This document shows, piece by piece, positions 19,698-29,292 of a stretch of DNA of 64,000 nt. Made by a program: the position numbers and the translations under genes. This DNA is from Rhizobium acidisoli (GTDB lineage Bacteria; Pseudomonadota; Alphaproteobacteria; Rhizobiales; Rhizobiaceae). Numbering within the stretch: position 1 is the first letter of the stretch; every line of letters begins with the position of its first letter. The stretch is taken from NCBI RefSeq assembly GCF_002531755.2, contig NZ_CP034998.1, positions 2,294,001-2,358,000 of the forward strand, read 5' to 3'. The notes beneath the pieces are model-generated. The model saw only the letters and a list, made by a program, of their open reading frames with translations. It did no database searches and was not told the origin of the DNA.

Positions 19698-20948
19698 CTA
19701 GATTCGCATCGCGCCATGCGGCTCCTCGGCTTCCTCCATGCCGAAGCGAACATCCTTCTTCTCGTAGCCGAAGCCGGCGAGCAGGGCGACGACGAGCGCC
19801 ACCACCGCCGCGACGATCAGCAGCGCTGAGGCGTAATCGCCGTTCCAGCGGGCGGCGAGCCCCGCCTGCAGCGTGGCGTTGCCAGAGGCCAGCAGGTTGC
19901 CGAGTTGATAAGCGAAGCCGGGAAAGGTGCCGCGCACTTCGTCCGGCGACAACTCGTTCAGATGCACCGGCACGATGCCCCAGGCGCCCTGGACGAAGAA
20001 CTGCATGAGGAAGGCGCCGATGGCGAGCAGCACCGGCCCCGGCGCATAGGCCCAGAGAGGTGCCACGGGCACGGCGATCAGTGCGGCCGTCACAATCGCC
20101 CGCTTGCGGCCGATCCGCTGCGACAGAGCCCCGAAGAACAGCCCGCCGCAGATCGCCCCGATATTGTAGACGATGGCGATGGCGCCGACCGTATAGCTCG
20201 AATAGTTGCGCTGAGTTTCGAGGAAGGTCGGGTAGATATCTTGCGTGCCGTGGCTGAAGAAGTTGAACGCCGTCATCAAGAGCACCGCCCAGATGAACAG
20301 CGGAATATTTTCGCGCAGCACCGTCAGGAACGGCCGGCGCCCCTCGGCCTGCCGTCTCAGAAAGGCGGGGCTCTCCTCGACATTACGCCTTATATAGAGC
20401 ACCAGCAGCGCCGGGGCCGCGCCGATGAAGAACATGCCGCGCCAGCCGATGACGGGAAAGAGCAGGAAGAACACGACCGAGGCGATCAGATAGCCCGAGG
20501 GATAACCCGCCTGCAGGATGCCGGAGACGATGCCGCGGCTTTCCTCCGGCACCGTCTCCATGACCAGCGAGGCGCCGACGCCCCATTCGCCGCCCATGGC
20601 GATGCCGTAGAGCGCCCGGAGCACCAAGAACATGGTGAGGCCGGTGGAGAAACCGGTCAGGAATTCGAACAGCGAATAGAGCAGCACATCGGCCATCAGC
20701 GTGATGCGCCGGCCATAGCGGTCGGCGGCCAATCCGAAGATCAGCGCGCCGAGGGCCCGCATGGCAAGCGTCAGGAAGATCGCCACCGAGACGGCGGGAA
20801 CGTCGGTGTGGAATTCCTCGGCGATATATTTGAGAACGAAGACGAGAATGAAAAAATCGAAGGCATCGAGCGTCCAGCCGAGATAGCTGGCGATGACGGT
20901 GTTGCGCTGCTGCGGCGTCAGCCGGCGCAGGCTTTCCAAAGCGGACAT
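19698..20948 (-). CDS. MFS transporter, sialate/carboxylate:H+ symporter type
   Basis: A 416-residue major facilitator with 12 likely helices. It has the signature GWTLDAFDFFILVFVLKYIA in helix 1, the loop ADRYGRRITLM between helices 2 and 3, and RALYGIAMGGEWGVGASLVM in helix 4, which groups it with the sialate/aromatic acid/lactate (NanT, JEN1-like) carriers. It should import a carboxylate with protons across the inner membrane. GGAGGAA precedes the ATG at 20948; further upstream frame is ignored. No catabolic genes adjoin it, so the substrate is unknown. Confidence 0.87.
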   Translation of the reverse strand: MSALESLRRLTPQQRNTVIASYLGWTLDAFDFFILVFVLKYIAEEFHTDVPAVSVAIFLTLAMRALGALIFGLAADRYGRRITLMADVLLYSLFEFLTGFSTGLTMFLVLRALYGIAMGGEWGVGASLVMETVPEESRGIVSGILQAGYPSGYLIASVVFFLLFPVIGWRGMFFIGAAPALLVLYIRRNVEESPAFLRRQAEGRRPFLTVLRENIPLFIWAVLLMTAFNFFSHGTQDIYPTFLETQRNYSSYTVGAIAIVYNIGAICGGLFFGALSQRIGRKRAIVTAALIAVPVAPLWAYAPGPVLLAIGAFLMQFFVQGAWGIVPVHLNELSPDEVRGTFPGFAYQLGNLLASGNATLQAGLAARWNGDYASALLIVAAVVALVVALLAGFGYEKKDVRFGMEEAEEPHGAMRI

Positions 20949-21234
20949 CTGATATTCCTCCGTCCGAAAGCGGCGGCGAGGCGGGCAATTCCGGATGCCG
21001 TCGGAAGGGGTGCCCCAAACGGGCGGGTTGCGGCTGTCAGGGGCTGCGGTTGCGGGAATGCGCACTCGCAATCGGAGACAGCGGAAACAACGGCAGCGAT
21101 GCTGGCCAAGTTCCATCACGTTTGTCGTGATCGAAGGCCCATGCTGAGGCGGGCACCCCCCGCACGCTGTCTTTCTGACATAGCATGCAGTTATCCTTTG
21201 ACATCAACCGGAGTCGGGACCGCCAACCTATCTT

Positions 21235-21368
21235 CCCTCATTCCTGTGCTCGTCACAGGAATCCAGCGCCCCCCAAGTCCTTGGGCGCAAAGACTCCTTG
21301 AACTGTTGATTCATTCACGGCGCAGACGCGCCGTGGCTGGATTCCTGTGACAGGCACAGGAATGAGGG
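21235..21368. repeat. Large inverted repeat with nested hairpins
   Basis: A 33-base arm at 21235-21267 is repeated inverted at 21336-21368 with two mismatches. The 68-base centre holds two smaller hairpins, GCGCCC/GGGCGC (21267-21288) and CACGGCG/CGCCGTG (21316-21335). The structure lies between the MFS gene promoter region and the end of the methyltransferase gene and resembles a non-autonomous palindromic element. Confidence 0.75.
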
Positions 21369-21395
21369 AGAGTGGGATAGGCCGCCCCTAATATC

Positions 21396-22196
21396 TCACG
21401 CCACCCTGCCCCGGCACGCCCAAGCCACAGAGGCAAACGACCGCGGTCCATCCGGCTCCCCAGCTTCATAAGCCGCCCTCACCGCCGCATCAACCGCCTC
21501 CCGCTTGCCGGCTTCCAACCCCGCGACATACTTGCCGAGCGGCCCCTCGCCGGCGGCAATCGGCTGCCAGTAGTCGTCGAAGGAAAGGTAATCCATCCGG
21601 ATCAGCAGCGAGGTCTCCTCGACCTCGGCCAAACCTTGCGCAATGAAGCACGCCTTCATCTCCCCCGGCCGCATCATCGGCTGAAAGCAATATTTTCGGC
21701 GCAGCGGCAGCGCGTTTTCGTCGAGCATGACGACCGTGTCCCACATCATCCGCATGCCGGACATGCCGCCATAATGATCCCAGACGGCGGCGGCCACTAC
21801 GCCGTCTGGGCGCACGACGCGCGCCATTTCGGCCACCGCCTTGGCGGCCTCCGGCACGAAATGCAGCACCAGCAGCGACATCGCCCGGTCGAAACGGTTA
21901 TCCTCGAAGGGCAGCGCGCAGGCGTCGCCCTGCTGGATCGTGATCCGCGGATCGGAATTCGCCCACTTCGCCGCTTCGACGAACACAGGCGAATAATCGA
22001 TGGCGGCGATCTCCTTCAAGCCTGGTCTTTCCGCCAGCGTAAAAGCCAGGCTGCCGGTGCCGCAGCCGACATCGAGCACACGATCCCCATCCGCGAGACC
22101 GGCGAAATCGATCAGCAGCGGCGCCAGCCTCTTGCTCCAGCGCCCCATCAGCCGCTCATAACCATCCGCACTTTCGACATTGAAACTCGACGGCAT
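21396..22196 (-). CDS. Class I SAM-dependent methyltransferase
   Basis: A 266-residue methyltransferase. Motif I is VLDVGCGTGSLAFTLAER, the acidic loop IAAIDYSPVFVEAA, then GDACALPFEDNRFDRAMSLL and VVRPDGVVAAAVWDH. The FNVESADGYERLMGRWSKRL start is typical of the Methyltransf_11 group found widely in rhizobia. The acceptor is unknown. GGGAGG precedes the ATG at 22196. It is separated from the upstream NmrA gene by a strong hairpin, so it is probably transcribed alone. Confidence 0.82.
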   Translation of the reverse strand: MPSSFNVESADGYERLMGRWSKRLAPLLIDFAGLADGDRVLDVGCGTGSLAFTLAERPGLKEIAAIDYSPVFVEAAKWANSDPRITIQQGDACALPFEDNRFDRAMSLLVLHFVPEAAKAVAEMARVVRPDGVVAAAVWDHYGGMSGMRMMWDTVVMLDENALPLRRKYCFQPMMRPGEMKACFIAQGLAEVEETSLLIRMDYLSFDDYWQPIAAGEGPLGKYVAGLEAGKREAVDAAVRAAYEAGEPDGPRSFASVAWACRGRVA

Positions 22197-22274
22197 CGAA
22201 GCCTCCCTCTTCAAGAACGATGATCTATCGCCGTAGAGCCGAGCGATCCGTCGCCTTGCGCAAGGCGCGTCGGG

Positions 22275-22314
22275 CTCTCCGTCGTCCCCGGTTCAGGCCG
22301 GGGACGACGGAGAG
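22275..22314 (-). terminator. Strong hairpin after the NmrA-like gene
   Basis: A perfect 16-bp inverted repeat (CTCTCCGTCGTCCCCG and its complement) with an 8-base loop starts 5 bases after the NmrA stop on the minus strand. No T run follows, so it may be a REP-like repeat acting as a terminator. Confidence 0.6.
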
Positions 22315-22318
22315 TGTA

Positions 22319-23200
22319 TCAGGCGGACGCCTTGCCGAGAACGCTCCAGTCGAAGCCGCGCGCCCAATCGGCATAGCTGTGCCAGCCGACATCGGGGAAA
22401 TCGCGGCGCAGGGCAGCGATGTCGACGTCGTAGCCGGTGCGATCGAACCATTCGAACATCAGCGCCGCGTCCTCGCTCTGTTGCCGCATCGCGGCGATCG
22501 GCAGTTCCTGGTAGCGTATCGGCCGATCCAGCGCCTCGGACAGGATCTTCGCCTGCTGCTCGCCAGACAATTCGTCACCGGCAATATCGAAACGCTTGCC
22601 GAACACCTGTTCGCGCCGCTCGGCCAGTGCTGCGACGAAAGCGCCGATGTCGTCGATGGTGATCTGCTGCAGCAGCCGGGTCGGCGGCAGGGCCGCGGCA
22701 TAGACGCCCTGGCGCAGCCCGTCGATCGCCCAGGGCGCCACGGTATTTTCCATGAAGGCGACGGGCGCGCTGATCGTATAGGGAATGCCGAGGCCTGCGA
22801 TATGCTTTTCGACGAGGTACTTGCTGTCGAAATGCGGAATGCCGGTCTTCTTGTCGGCATTGCCAACGGAGGAATAGATCAGGTGCCCGATGCCGGCGGC
22901 CTTTGCCGAATTGGCGACGGTGATGCCCTGGCGCGTTTCCGCCTCCGTCCCGGCCTCGTAGCTGTTGCCCATCAGGAATATCGTATCGACGCCCTCAGCC
23001 GCCCTCGCCACGGATGCGCCATCGTTGAGATCGCCGGCGACGACCTCGACCCCGGCCGAGGCCAGCCGCTTTGCGCCATCACCGTCCGGCTTGCGCGAGA
23101 TCGCCTTGACGCGGTATCCCCGCGCGGTCAGGGCGCGAACGACCGCGCCGCCCTGCTGGCCGGTGGCGCCCGTCACCAGAATGCTTCGTGTGTTGCTCAT
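22319..23200 (-). CDS. NmrA-like NAD(P)-binding protein
   Basis: A 293-residue atypical short-chain dehydrogenase of the NmrA/NAD(P)H-azoreductase type. The Rossmann motif ILVTGATGQQGGAVV starts the protein, and SSVGNADKKTGIPHFDSKYL replaces the usual YxxxK catalytic pattern, so it may act as a redox sensor or as a reductase. AAGGAG lies 7 bases before the ATG at 23200. It is divergent from a LysR regulator with 100 bases between them, the usual layout for a LysR gene and its target. Confidence 0.85.
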   Translation of the reverse strand: MSNTRSILVTGATGQQGGAVVRALTARGYRVKAISRKPDGDGAKRLASAGVEVVAGDLNDGASVARAAEGVDTIFLMGNSYEAGTEAETRQGITVANSAKAAGIGHLIYSSVGNADKKTGIPHFDSKYLVEKHIAGLGIPYTISAPVAFMENTVAPWAIDGLRQGVYAAALPPTRLLQQITIDDIGAFVAALAERREQVFGKRFDIAGDELSGEQQAKILSEALDRPIRYQELPIAAMRQQSEDAALMFEWFDRTGYDVDIAALRRDFPDVGWHSYADWARGFDWSVLGKASA

Positions 23201-23300
23201 CTGTCTGCTCCTTGTTGTGAACGATAGAGCAAAGTTAAGGCCTGTCGCATTGAACCATAATAGCTTATAATTGAGAAACATCGTACCACCTCGGGATACA

Positions 23301-24215
23301 ATGCTAGATCTCAACGATATCATGATTTTCGCCCGCGTCATCGAGGCCGGCAGTTTCACCGCCGCGGCGCGCCTGCTCGGCATGCCGAAGACAACAGTCA
23401 GCCGACGCATTGCCGCTCTCGAGCGCGAACTCGGCGTGCGCCTGCTGCAGCGCACGACCCGCAGCCTCAGCCCGACGGATGCCGGCCGCCTCTATTACGA
23501 GGAAAGCAGCCAGGCGCTCCGCGCGATCGAAGGCGCCAACCTGCGTCTTGCGGAAGCAAGGACGGAGCCCGCCGGCACGATCCGCATATCGGCGCCGGTC
23601 GGCTTCGGTGGTCACTTCCTGCAGGATGCGATCTTCGATCTTCTGGCGACCTACCCGAAGTCGAGGGTCGAGTTGCGGCTGACCGACGACAGGCTGAATC
23701 TCGTCGAAAACGGCATAGACCTCGCCTTCCGCACCGGCATTCTGGAGGATTCGACGCTGATCGCCCGCAAGCTCGGCTCTACCCATCGCTTGCTCTGCGC
23801 GAGCCCCGACTATCTCGCCCGCTGCGGCGCGCCCGATCGCCCGGCAGATCTCGTCCGCCACGACTGCGTTGTCGCCGGCCAATCCACCCATGCGCAATGG
23901 CTGCTTGAAGGCCCACACGGACAGGAAACAGTCTCGGTCTCAGGGCGCTTCGCCGCCAATGAAATGCAGGCGGTCATGGCCGCAGCGATCGCCGGTTATG
24001 GCATCGCCCGACTGCCCCATGGGGTCGCCAATACCTGCATCAGGGATGGGCGGCTGTGCCGCGTTCTCGACGGTTACACGACCCCGGTCGGCGGCTTGCA
24101 CGTCGTCTATCCGAGCAGCCGGCACCTGCCGCCTCTGGTCAAGACCTTTATCGAACTCGCCGCCAGACGATTGAACGCGGGAGCCGACGGCCGCGACGAC
24201 TTCGCCATCATATAG
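23301..24215 (+). CDS. LysR-family transcriptional regulator
   Basis: A 304-residue LysR regulator of the CrgA/DsdC-like group. The winged helix-turn-helix spans FARVIEAGSFTAAARLLGMP and TVSRRIAALERELGVRLLQR; the effector domain follows from GTIRISAPVGFGGHFLQDAI. It should bind the 100-base region shared with the divergent NmrA-like gene and control it. Start ATG 23301 has only a weak ribosome site. The inducer is unknown. Confidence 0.9.
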   Translation: MLDLNDIMIFARVIEAGSFTAAARLLGMPKTTVSRRIAALERELGVRLLQRTTRSLSPTDAGRLYYEESSQALRAIEGANLRLAEARTEPAGTIRISAPVGFGGHFLQDAIFDLLATYPKSRVELRLTDDRLNLVENGIDLAFRTGILEDSTLIARKLGSTHRLLCASPDYLARCGAPDRPADLVRHDCVVAGQSTHAQWLLEGPHGQETVSVSGRFAANEMQAVMAAAIAGYGIARLPHGVANTCIRDGRLCRVLDGYTTPVGGLHVVYPSSRHLPPLVKTFIELAARRLNAGADGRDDFAII

Positions 24216-24226
24216 CGGTAAGTCCG

Positions 24227-25693
24227 TCACACATCCGTCAGCAGCACCTTGCCATCGAGGCTTCCGATCAAAGTCGCACTCGCCTGATTGAGGCCAGCGA
24301 CTTCCACGGCGCTGCCGTGTGCCTTGAAGCGCTGCACGACCTTGTCGAGCGCCGCAACCGCTGTGATGTCCCAGAAATGCGCTTCGGAGACGTCGATCAG
24401 CACGGTCTTGCCGATCGCATCCTGAACGTCGAAGGCGTCGACGAAGACGTCGGCGGAGGCAAAGAACACCTGACCGGAGACGCGGTAGATCAGCCGTCCG
24501 CCGGCTTGATCGGGCGCGACGTCGACGCGCAGCAGGCGGGCGACCTTGAAGGTGAAGAACACACCGCTGAGCAGCACGCCGACCGTGACCCCGAGGGCCA
24601 GGTTGGTGGTGAAAACGGTGACGACGACGGTTGCCGCCATGACGACGCTCGACGTTCGGGGATGGACCACCACGGCTCGGAGCGACGACCAGTCGAAGGT
24701 GTCGATCGACACCATGACCATAATCGCCACCAGCGCGGCGACCGGAACCTCGGAGACCCATGGCTTCAGCAGCACCATCAGGATCAGCAGAAACGCGCCG
24801 GCAAACAGCGTCGAGAGCCGGCCGCGCCCGCCATATTTCACATTGCTGACGGTCTGGCCGATCATGCCGCAGCCGGCAATGCCGCCGAACAGACTTGCGG
24901 CCGCATTGGCAAGGCCAAGACCGGTGCATTCGCGGTTTTTCGAACTCGGCGTATCCGTGAGATCGTCGACGACGCTCGCGGTCATCATCGATTCCAGCAG
25001 CCCGACCATGGCGATGGCAAGCGCCGGACCGGCGATGATCCGGAGGGTTTCCAGCGTCAGCGGCACCGCCGGCCAGCCGAACGTCGGAAGCGAATCCGGC
25101 AGCCTGCCGAGATCGGCGACAGTCTGCACGGGAAGCCCGAGCCCGATCGACGCGACGGTCAGGATCAGAATGCAGATCAGCGGTGAAGGGATCGCCGTCG
25201 TGATCCGCGGCGTCAGATAGATGATCGCAAGCCCGGCACCCAGCACGGCATATTCCATCCAGCCGGCGCCGATAATGTGCGGCATCTGCGCCGCAAAGAT
25301 CAGGATGGCGAGCGCATTGACGAAGCCGGTACGGACGGATTTGGAGACGAAGCGCATCAGCACGCCGAGCCGCAGCAGGCCGAACACGATCTGCAGCAGC
25401 CCCGCCAGCAGCCCGGCCGCAAAGAGATAGGGCAGTCCATGGGCGTGCACCAGCGGTGCTGCGACCAGTGCGACCGACCCCGCCGCCGCCGAAATCATCG
25501 CCGGGCGTCCGCCGGTAAACGCAATGACGATGCCGATGATGAAGGAGGCGAACAGGCCAACCTCGGGATCGACCCCCGCCACGAATGAAAAGGCGATAAC
25601 CTCGGGGATCAGGGCGAAAGTCGCCACCGCTCCGGCAAGCATTTCGCGCATGGGATTGGCGGACCAATCGCGACGGATGGAGGAAAGCAGCAT
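24227..25693 (-). CDS. SulP-family anion transporter with STAS domain
   Basis: A 488-residue SulP transporter. About 11-12 helices begin with EMLAGAVATFALIPEVIAFS, and the central signature reads CTGLGLANAAASLFGGIAGCGMIGQT. The C-terminal cytoplasmic STAS domain runs from RLIYRVSGQVFFASADVFVD to the end. Such proteins move sulfate, bicarbonate, chloride or dicarboxylates; which one cannot be told. ATG 25693 matches the family start, though its ribosome site is weak and starts at 25753 or 25864 are possible. Its end is only 11 bases from the end of the LysR gene. Confidence 0.88.
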   Translation of the reverse strand: MLLSSIRRDWSANPMREMLAGAVATFALIPEVIAFSFVAGVDPEVGLFASFIIGIVIAFTGGRPAMISAAAGSVALVAAPLVHAHGLPYLFAAGLLAGLLQIVFGLLRLGVLMRFVSKSVRTGFVNALAILIFAAQMPHIIGAGWMEYAVLGAGLAIIYLTPRITTAIPSPLICILILTVASIGLGLPVQTVADLGRLPDSLPTFGWPAVPLTLETLRIIAGPALAIAMVGLLESMMTASVVDDLTDTPSSKNRECTGLGLANAAASLFGGIAGCGMIGQTVSNVKYGGRGRLSTLFAGAFLLILMVLLKPWVSEVPVAALVAIMVMVSIDTFDWSSLRAVVVHPRTSSVVMAATVVVTVFTTNLALGVTVGVLLSGVFFTFKVARLLRVDVAPDQAGGRLIYRVSGQVFFASADVFVDAFDVQDAIGKTVLIDVSEAHFWDITAVAALDKVVQRFKAHGSAVEVAGLNQASATLIGSLDGKVLLTDV

Positions 25694-25994
25694 GGGATGG
25701 AGTCTCGCAAAGCATGGCCCGACGCGCTCTGCCGAGCGGTCGCGTGATGACATGCAGGTTTTGCGTTGTCTGGCGGATCGGCGGCCAGAAGAGCCACCCG
25801 GGGTCTCACCGGGTCCGTGGTGAATGCCGGTGGTATAGACGAGATTTTTGCCGCAGCGCAACATTCAATTGCGCATGGACAGGCCGAAGCCTCCCTCGCA
25901 AGGGCTGTAACAATCGGGAAGCAAAGGCAGTGGCTTCGGCAGACGGGCATTTGGCGGCTACCTTTGAGAGTTACGCAGAGAGATGGCGAGGACG

Positions 25995-26246
25995 CTACTG
26001 CCAGAGGAAGTCCGGGCCCGTGCTCTGGGACGTCAGCTTCAGCCTCCCGTCCGGCTGAACGACATAGGTCTCGAAGACACGGTAGCCGAATTGACCAAGA
26101 AAGGTATGTTTGACCACCGTTCCCGGTCGATAGGGTGAATGAACGACCTTTCCGCCATAGGTAAGGCTATCCGAAAGAGGCTGCGGCTCTCCCGCGCCAG
26201 CGCAGGCCGTGAGGGTGAGGAGAATGGCGACAAACGCGTGCTTCAT
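25995..26246 (-). CDS. Small lipoprotein, hypothetical
   Basis: An 83-residue protein with a lipoprotein signal (MKHAFVAILLTLTAC) whose lipobox cysteine is residue 15. The mature part is polar and beta-rich (GTVVKHTFLGQFGYRVFETY) with no known domain. GGGAG precedes the ATG at 26246. It follows the receiver-domain gene on the same strand by about 50 bases, so it may share its transcript. Confidence 0.65.
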   Translation of the reverse strand: MKHAFVAILLTLTACAGAGEPQPLSDSLTYGGKVVHSPYRPGTVVKHTFLGQFGYRVFETYVVQPDGRLKLTSQSTGPDFLWQ

Positions 26247-26296
26247 CCGGATGATCTCCCTGGAGGGCACCCAATAAACGACGTCAATCCAACCGA

Positions 26297-26671
26297 TCAG
26301 ACCGCTGCCTTGCTGTCGAAATCCTTGCGTCGGGCCTCTGCCCGCGAAAGCGCGCTGACAATCCTTTCGTCGGTGAAGGGCTTGGATATTACATCGAGCG
26401 CCCCCTCGATACCATTGCCGACATTCTCCGGACTGCCGGTCACAAAGATCACGTCCACGCCGAAGCGGTCGATCAGCCGGCGCGCAAGCTGGGCGCCGCT
26501 CACCCCGTCGGAGAGGCTGAGATCGACGAGCGCCACATCGCTTCTCGGAGCGTAGGCGAGAGCTTGCTCCACCGTCGAAAGTGGCCCCACGGTCTGGTGT
26601 CCGGCCTCTTGCGCAATGCGTTCGAGTTCGAGAGCGATGATATTATCATCTTCAACGATCATGACCTTCAT
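26297..26671 (-). CDS. Single-domain response regulator
   Basis: A 124-residue CheY-like receiver with no output domain. The acidic pocket is Asp8/Asp9 (VEDDN), the phosphoacceptor Asp50 (VALVDLSLSDG), the Thr switch VTGSP, and the conserved Lys in VISKPF. Such lone receivers in rhizobia take part in phosphorelays, including the general stress response. No kinase gene is adjacent, so the partner is unknown. Confidence 0.85.
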   Translation of the reverse strand: MKVMIVEDDNIIALELERIAQEAGHQTVGPLSTVEQALAYAPRSDVALVDLSLSDGVSGAQLARRLIDRFGVDVIFVTGSPENVGNGIEGALDVISKPFTDERIVSALSRAEARRKDFDSKAAV

Positions 26672-26897
26672 GAATAGCCTCCTTGTCCGGCCGCGGGCAC
26701 ACCGCCGGTAACGGCTACAACGCGGCCGGCTTCAGAATGTTTCCACTCTGCATTGAATTTCCCTCGAGACCTCGGGCGCCACCAGTCGATACTGCCGTTA
26801 CGAACGACGGCACTTTTGCCGAGCCAGCTGAAATTCGGCCATCGGCCCCTCCGCCTTGCCGGTCGTATGAAAGGCCGGCAAGGCAATTGCCCTCTCG

Positions 26898-27683
26898 TCA
26901 CGATTTCTCGTTTGCACCCTCGGCCCGGAACGCCGCCTCGCCGGCATCGGAGACTTCGACCCACTTCTTGTCGGGCTCGGCGTCGGCGACATAAGCGTCG
27001 TTCCAGTTCCACCACTTGTAGGTCGGGGTCTGGGGATAACCCTCCGGCGAATCCTCCCAGACCTCCTGGCGTCCAAGCGGCGTGATGTCGAGATAGTTCC
27101 AGGTGCCGCCCATCTGCTCGTCGCCGCGGTTGTTGATGAAATAGGTGCGGAAGATGCGCTCGCCGTCGCGGTAGAACACGTTGGTGCCGTGCCATTCGTC
27201 GACACCGAAGTCCTTGTCGAAGCTGTCGGTGATCGTCACCCACGGATGCGCCCAGCCCATCCGCGCTTTCAGCCGGGCAATATCGGCCTGCGGAGCGCGT
27301 GAGGCGAAAACCAGCGTCGTGTCGCGGGAGTTGAGATGGGCAACATGGGCGACCTGGTCGGCCACCATCGAGCAGCCTCGGCAGGCGTGCTCGGGCCAGC
27401 CGAAGACGCCGGGCTCGTAGAAGGCGCGGTAGAGGATGAGCTGGTGTCGCCCTGCAAACAGATCGTGCAAGCTGACCCTGCCCTGCGGCCCTTCGAATGC
27501 GTAATCCTTTTCGACCGCCATCCACGGCATCCGCCGGCGCTCGGCGGCAAGCGCATCCCGGGCGCGGCTCTGGGCCTTTTCCTTGACGAGCATCTGCTTC
27601 CAGGCCGCCTCCCAGGCTGCCTCCGACACGACCGCAGGCTTATGCATGGCCGGCTGGCCGCCGTTCTGGGCTGTTGTGGTCAT
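26898..27683 (-). CDS. DUF899 thioredoxin-like protein
   Basis: A 261-residue DUF899 protein. Family blocks visible are QLILYRAFYEPGVFGWPEHA followed by CRGCSMVADQ (a Cys-x2-Cys in a thioredoxin-like fold), LVFASRAPQADI, WVTITDSFDKDFGVDEWHGT and GGTWNYLDITPLGRQEVWED. The fold resembles thiol peroxidases but activity is not established. AGGAG precedes the ATG at 27683. A 226-base gap with no gene lies between it and the receiver gene. Confidence 0.85.
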   Translation of the reverse strand: MTTTAQNGGQPAMHKPAVVSEAAWEAAWKQMLVKEKAQSRARDALAAERRRMPWMAVEKDYAFEGPQGRVSLHDLFAGRHQLILYRAFYEPGVFGWPEHACRGCSMVADQVAHVAHLNSRDTTLVFASRAPQADIARLKARMGWAHPWVTITDSFDKDFGVDEWHGTNVFYRDGERIFRTYFINNRGDEQMGGTWNYLDITPLGRQEVWEDSPEGYPQTPTYKWWNWNDAYVADAEPDKKWVEVSDAGEAAFRAEGANEKS

Positions 27684-27907
27684 TTTGAAATCTCCTGATT
27701 GCGGTGAATGCCCGCGCCTCGCCAGGCAAAGCGCGCTTACGTCCGCTGCTTGTCGCTGTTCACTGTTGCGGGAAATAGTCTGGCAGCCGAACTCGGCCAG
27801 TGGGAGTAACAAGTGTGGCGCTATTCAAGTGCCGCCTTGGAGAGTTGCCAAAAGCAGGCAAGTATCGGAAGCTTGTTCTTTGGCTATCAGCCGACGGATT
27901 GTTCGAA

Positions 27908-28675
27908 ATGACGACAGCCTCCTCCAGCCAGCAGGCCAGACACGGCAGCGCCAGGATCTGCCGCGGCTGCTGGGACCAGATGCATATGCCGATCCCGATC
28001 GGCGGCCCGCTCGCCTTGCCCTTCCGCGCCTTGGGCATCACTCGCAGCAAGATGAACCCCGATATCTGCACGATCTGCGAACGCTCTTTTCAGTATGTCA
28101 AGAAGCAGCGCCAAATCACCGCCGACGCCACCATCCTCTTTGCCGATATCAGGGGCTTCACGGACCTGTCCGAGCGCATCGAGGCGGTGCAGCTGAGCGA
28201 GATCGTCAGCCTGTTCCAGGATCGCTGCGCCCAGGCGATCTGGGCGCATGACGGCATCGTCAACAAGCAGATGGGCGACGGCCTGATGGCGATCTTCAAT
28301 TTTCCGATTGTGAGGAAAGATCACGCCAGCGCCGCGATCCTGGCCGCCCAGGAGATCCAGGGGAACTGCACCGCGGCGCTGAACGGTCTGGCGCTCGAGG
28401 CCCTGCCCGGCCGCACCCTCGGCGTCGGCGTCGGCATCCATTCCGGCGAGGTGCAGATCGGCGAATTCTCGACCTTCCGCAGCGATTTCACCGCAATCGG
28501 CGGCGTCGTCAACCAAGCCGCGAGGTTGGAATCCCATGCCGCCGCCGGCGAGATCCTGATCTCGGCAGAAACGGCCGCGAAGGCCCCCGACCTCGCGGCA
28601 GGCGCCGAAACGCGCAGGCTTGCGCTGAAGGGCATCGAGCAGCCGGTGCAGGCACGTGTGCTGGTCAAGCACTGA
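27908..28675 (+). CDS. Class III adenylate/guanylate cyclase with Cys-rich N-terminus
   Basis: A 255-residue protein. An N-terminal segment of about 60 residues has two Cys-x2-Cys pairs (ICRGCWD and CTICERS), suggesting a small metal-binding or redox unit. The cyclase domain follows: ILFADIRGFTDLSERI with the first metal Asp, NKQMGDGLMAIFNFP with the second, and VGVGIHSGEVQIGEF. It should make cAMP (or cGMP) in the cytoplasm. The start is uncertain: ATG 27908 lacks a clear ribosome site; GTG 27800 would add 36 residues. Confidence 0.8.
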   Translation: MTTASSSQQARHGSARICRGCWDQMHMPIPIGGPLALPFRALGITRSKMNPDICTICERSFQYVKKQRQITADATILFADIRGFTDLSERIEAVQLSEIVSLFQDRCAQAIWAHDGIVNKQMGDGLMAIFNFPIVRKDHASAAILAAQEIQGNCTAALNGLALEALPGRTLGVGVGIHSGEVQIGEFSTFRSDFTAIGGVVNQAARLESHAAAGEILISAETAAKAPDLAAGAETRRLALKGIEQPVQARVLVKH

Positions 28676-28836
28676 GCGACGGCGATTGCGGCCTGCTCAA
28701 AGTATCATCGCGCCGCCACCATGGTAGCCGCAGTTTCTCACGCTGTGATTGCGAAATATATTCGATTACCAGCCGGTTAATCCTCCGGAAACAAACATCG
28801 CTTATCTCTAAGCCGTTTTAACAGCTGGGGTTTCTC

Positions 28837-29292
28837 ATGGGCAGTTTTTCTCTGTTTCACTGGTTGATCGTCTTGATCCTGTTCGGCGTGCCATTGTTCT
28901 TCGTCTTCAGAAAACCGCTGGTTGGGCCGAACCGCTTCGGTGGCCGGCCGCAGGCCATGGGTTTCGGCCAGGCGATTGGAAGCTATTTCAAGAATTACGT
29001 GAACTTCAACGGCAGAGCGAGCCGATCGGAATTCTGGTATTCGGCACTCTTCGTCTCTCTCGTCGCCATCGCTTTGCTTGTCGTGGATCGGAGCCAAACC
29101 TTGAACCGGATCTGGTCGCTGGCCACGTTTCTCCCGTGGATCGCCGTGGCCGCCCGACGCCTTCACGACATCAACCGAAGCGGATGGTGGCAGCTTCTTG
29201 TACTATTAGCTCCCATTGGATCGGTTGTCGTCCTCGTATGGTACTGCAGGGCGTCGACAATGGATGATTCCAGGGAAGCCGTGTTCGCGTGA
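28837..29292 (+). CDS. DUF805 membrane protein
   Basis: A 151-residue protein of the DUF805 (YhaH-like) family. After an extra N-terminal membrane helix (SLFHWLIVLILFGVPLFFVF) comes the family core: YFKNYVNFNGRASRSEFWYS, a membrane helix, AVAARRLHDINRSGWWQL and another helix ending VVVLVWYCR. DUF805 proteins are small inner-membrane proteins of unknown function. The spacing GGGGTTTCTC before ATG 28837 is a fair ribosome site. Confidence 0.85.
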   Translation: MGSFSLFHWLIVLILFGVPLFFVFRKPLVGPNRFGGRPQAMGFGQAIGSYFKNYVNFNGRASRSEFWYSALFVSLVAIALLVVDRSQTLNRIWSLATFLPWIAVAARRLHDINRSGWWQLLVLLAPIGSVVVLVWYCRASTMDDSREAVFA

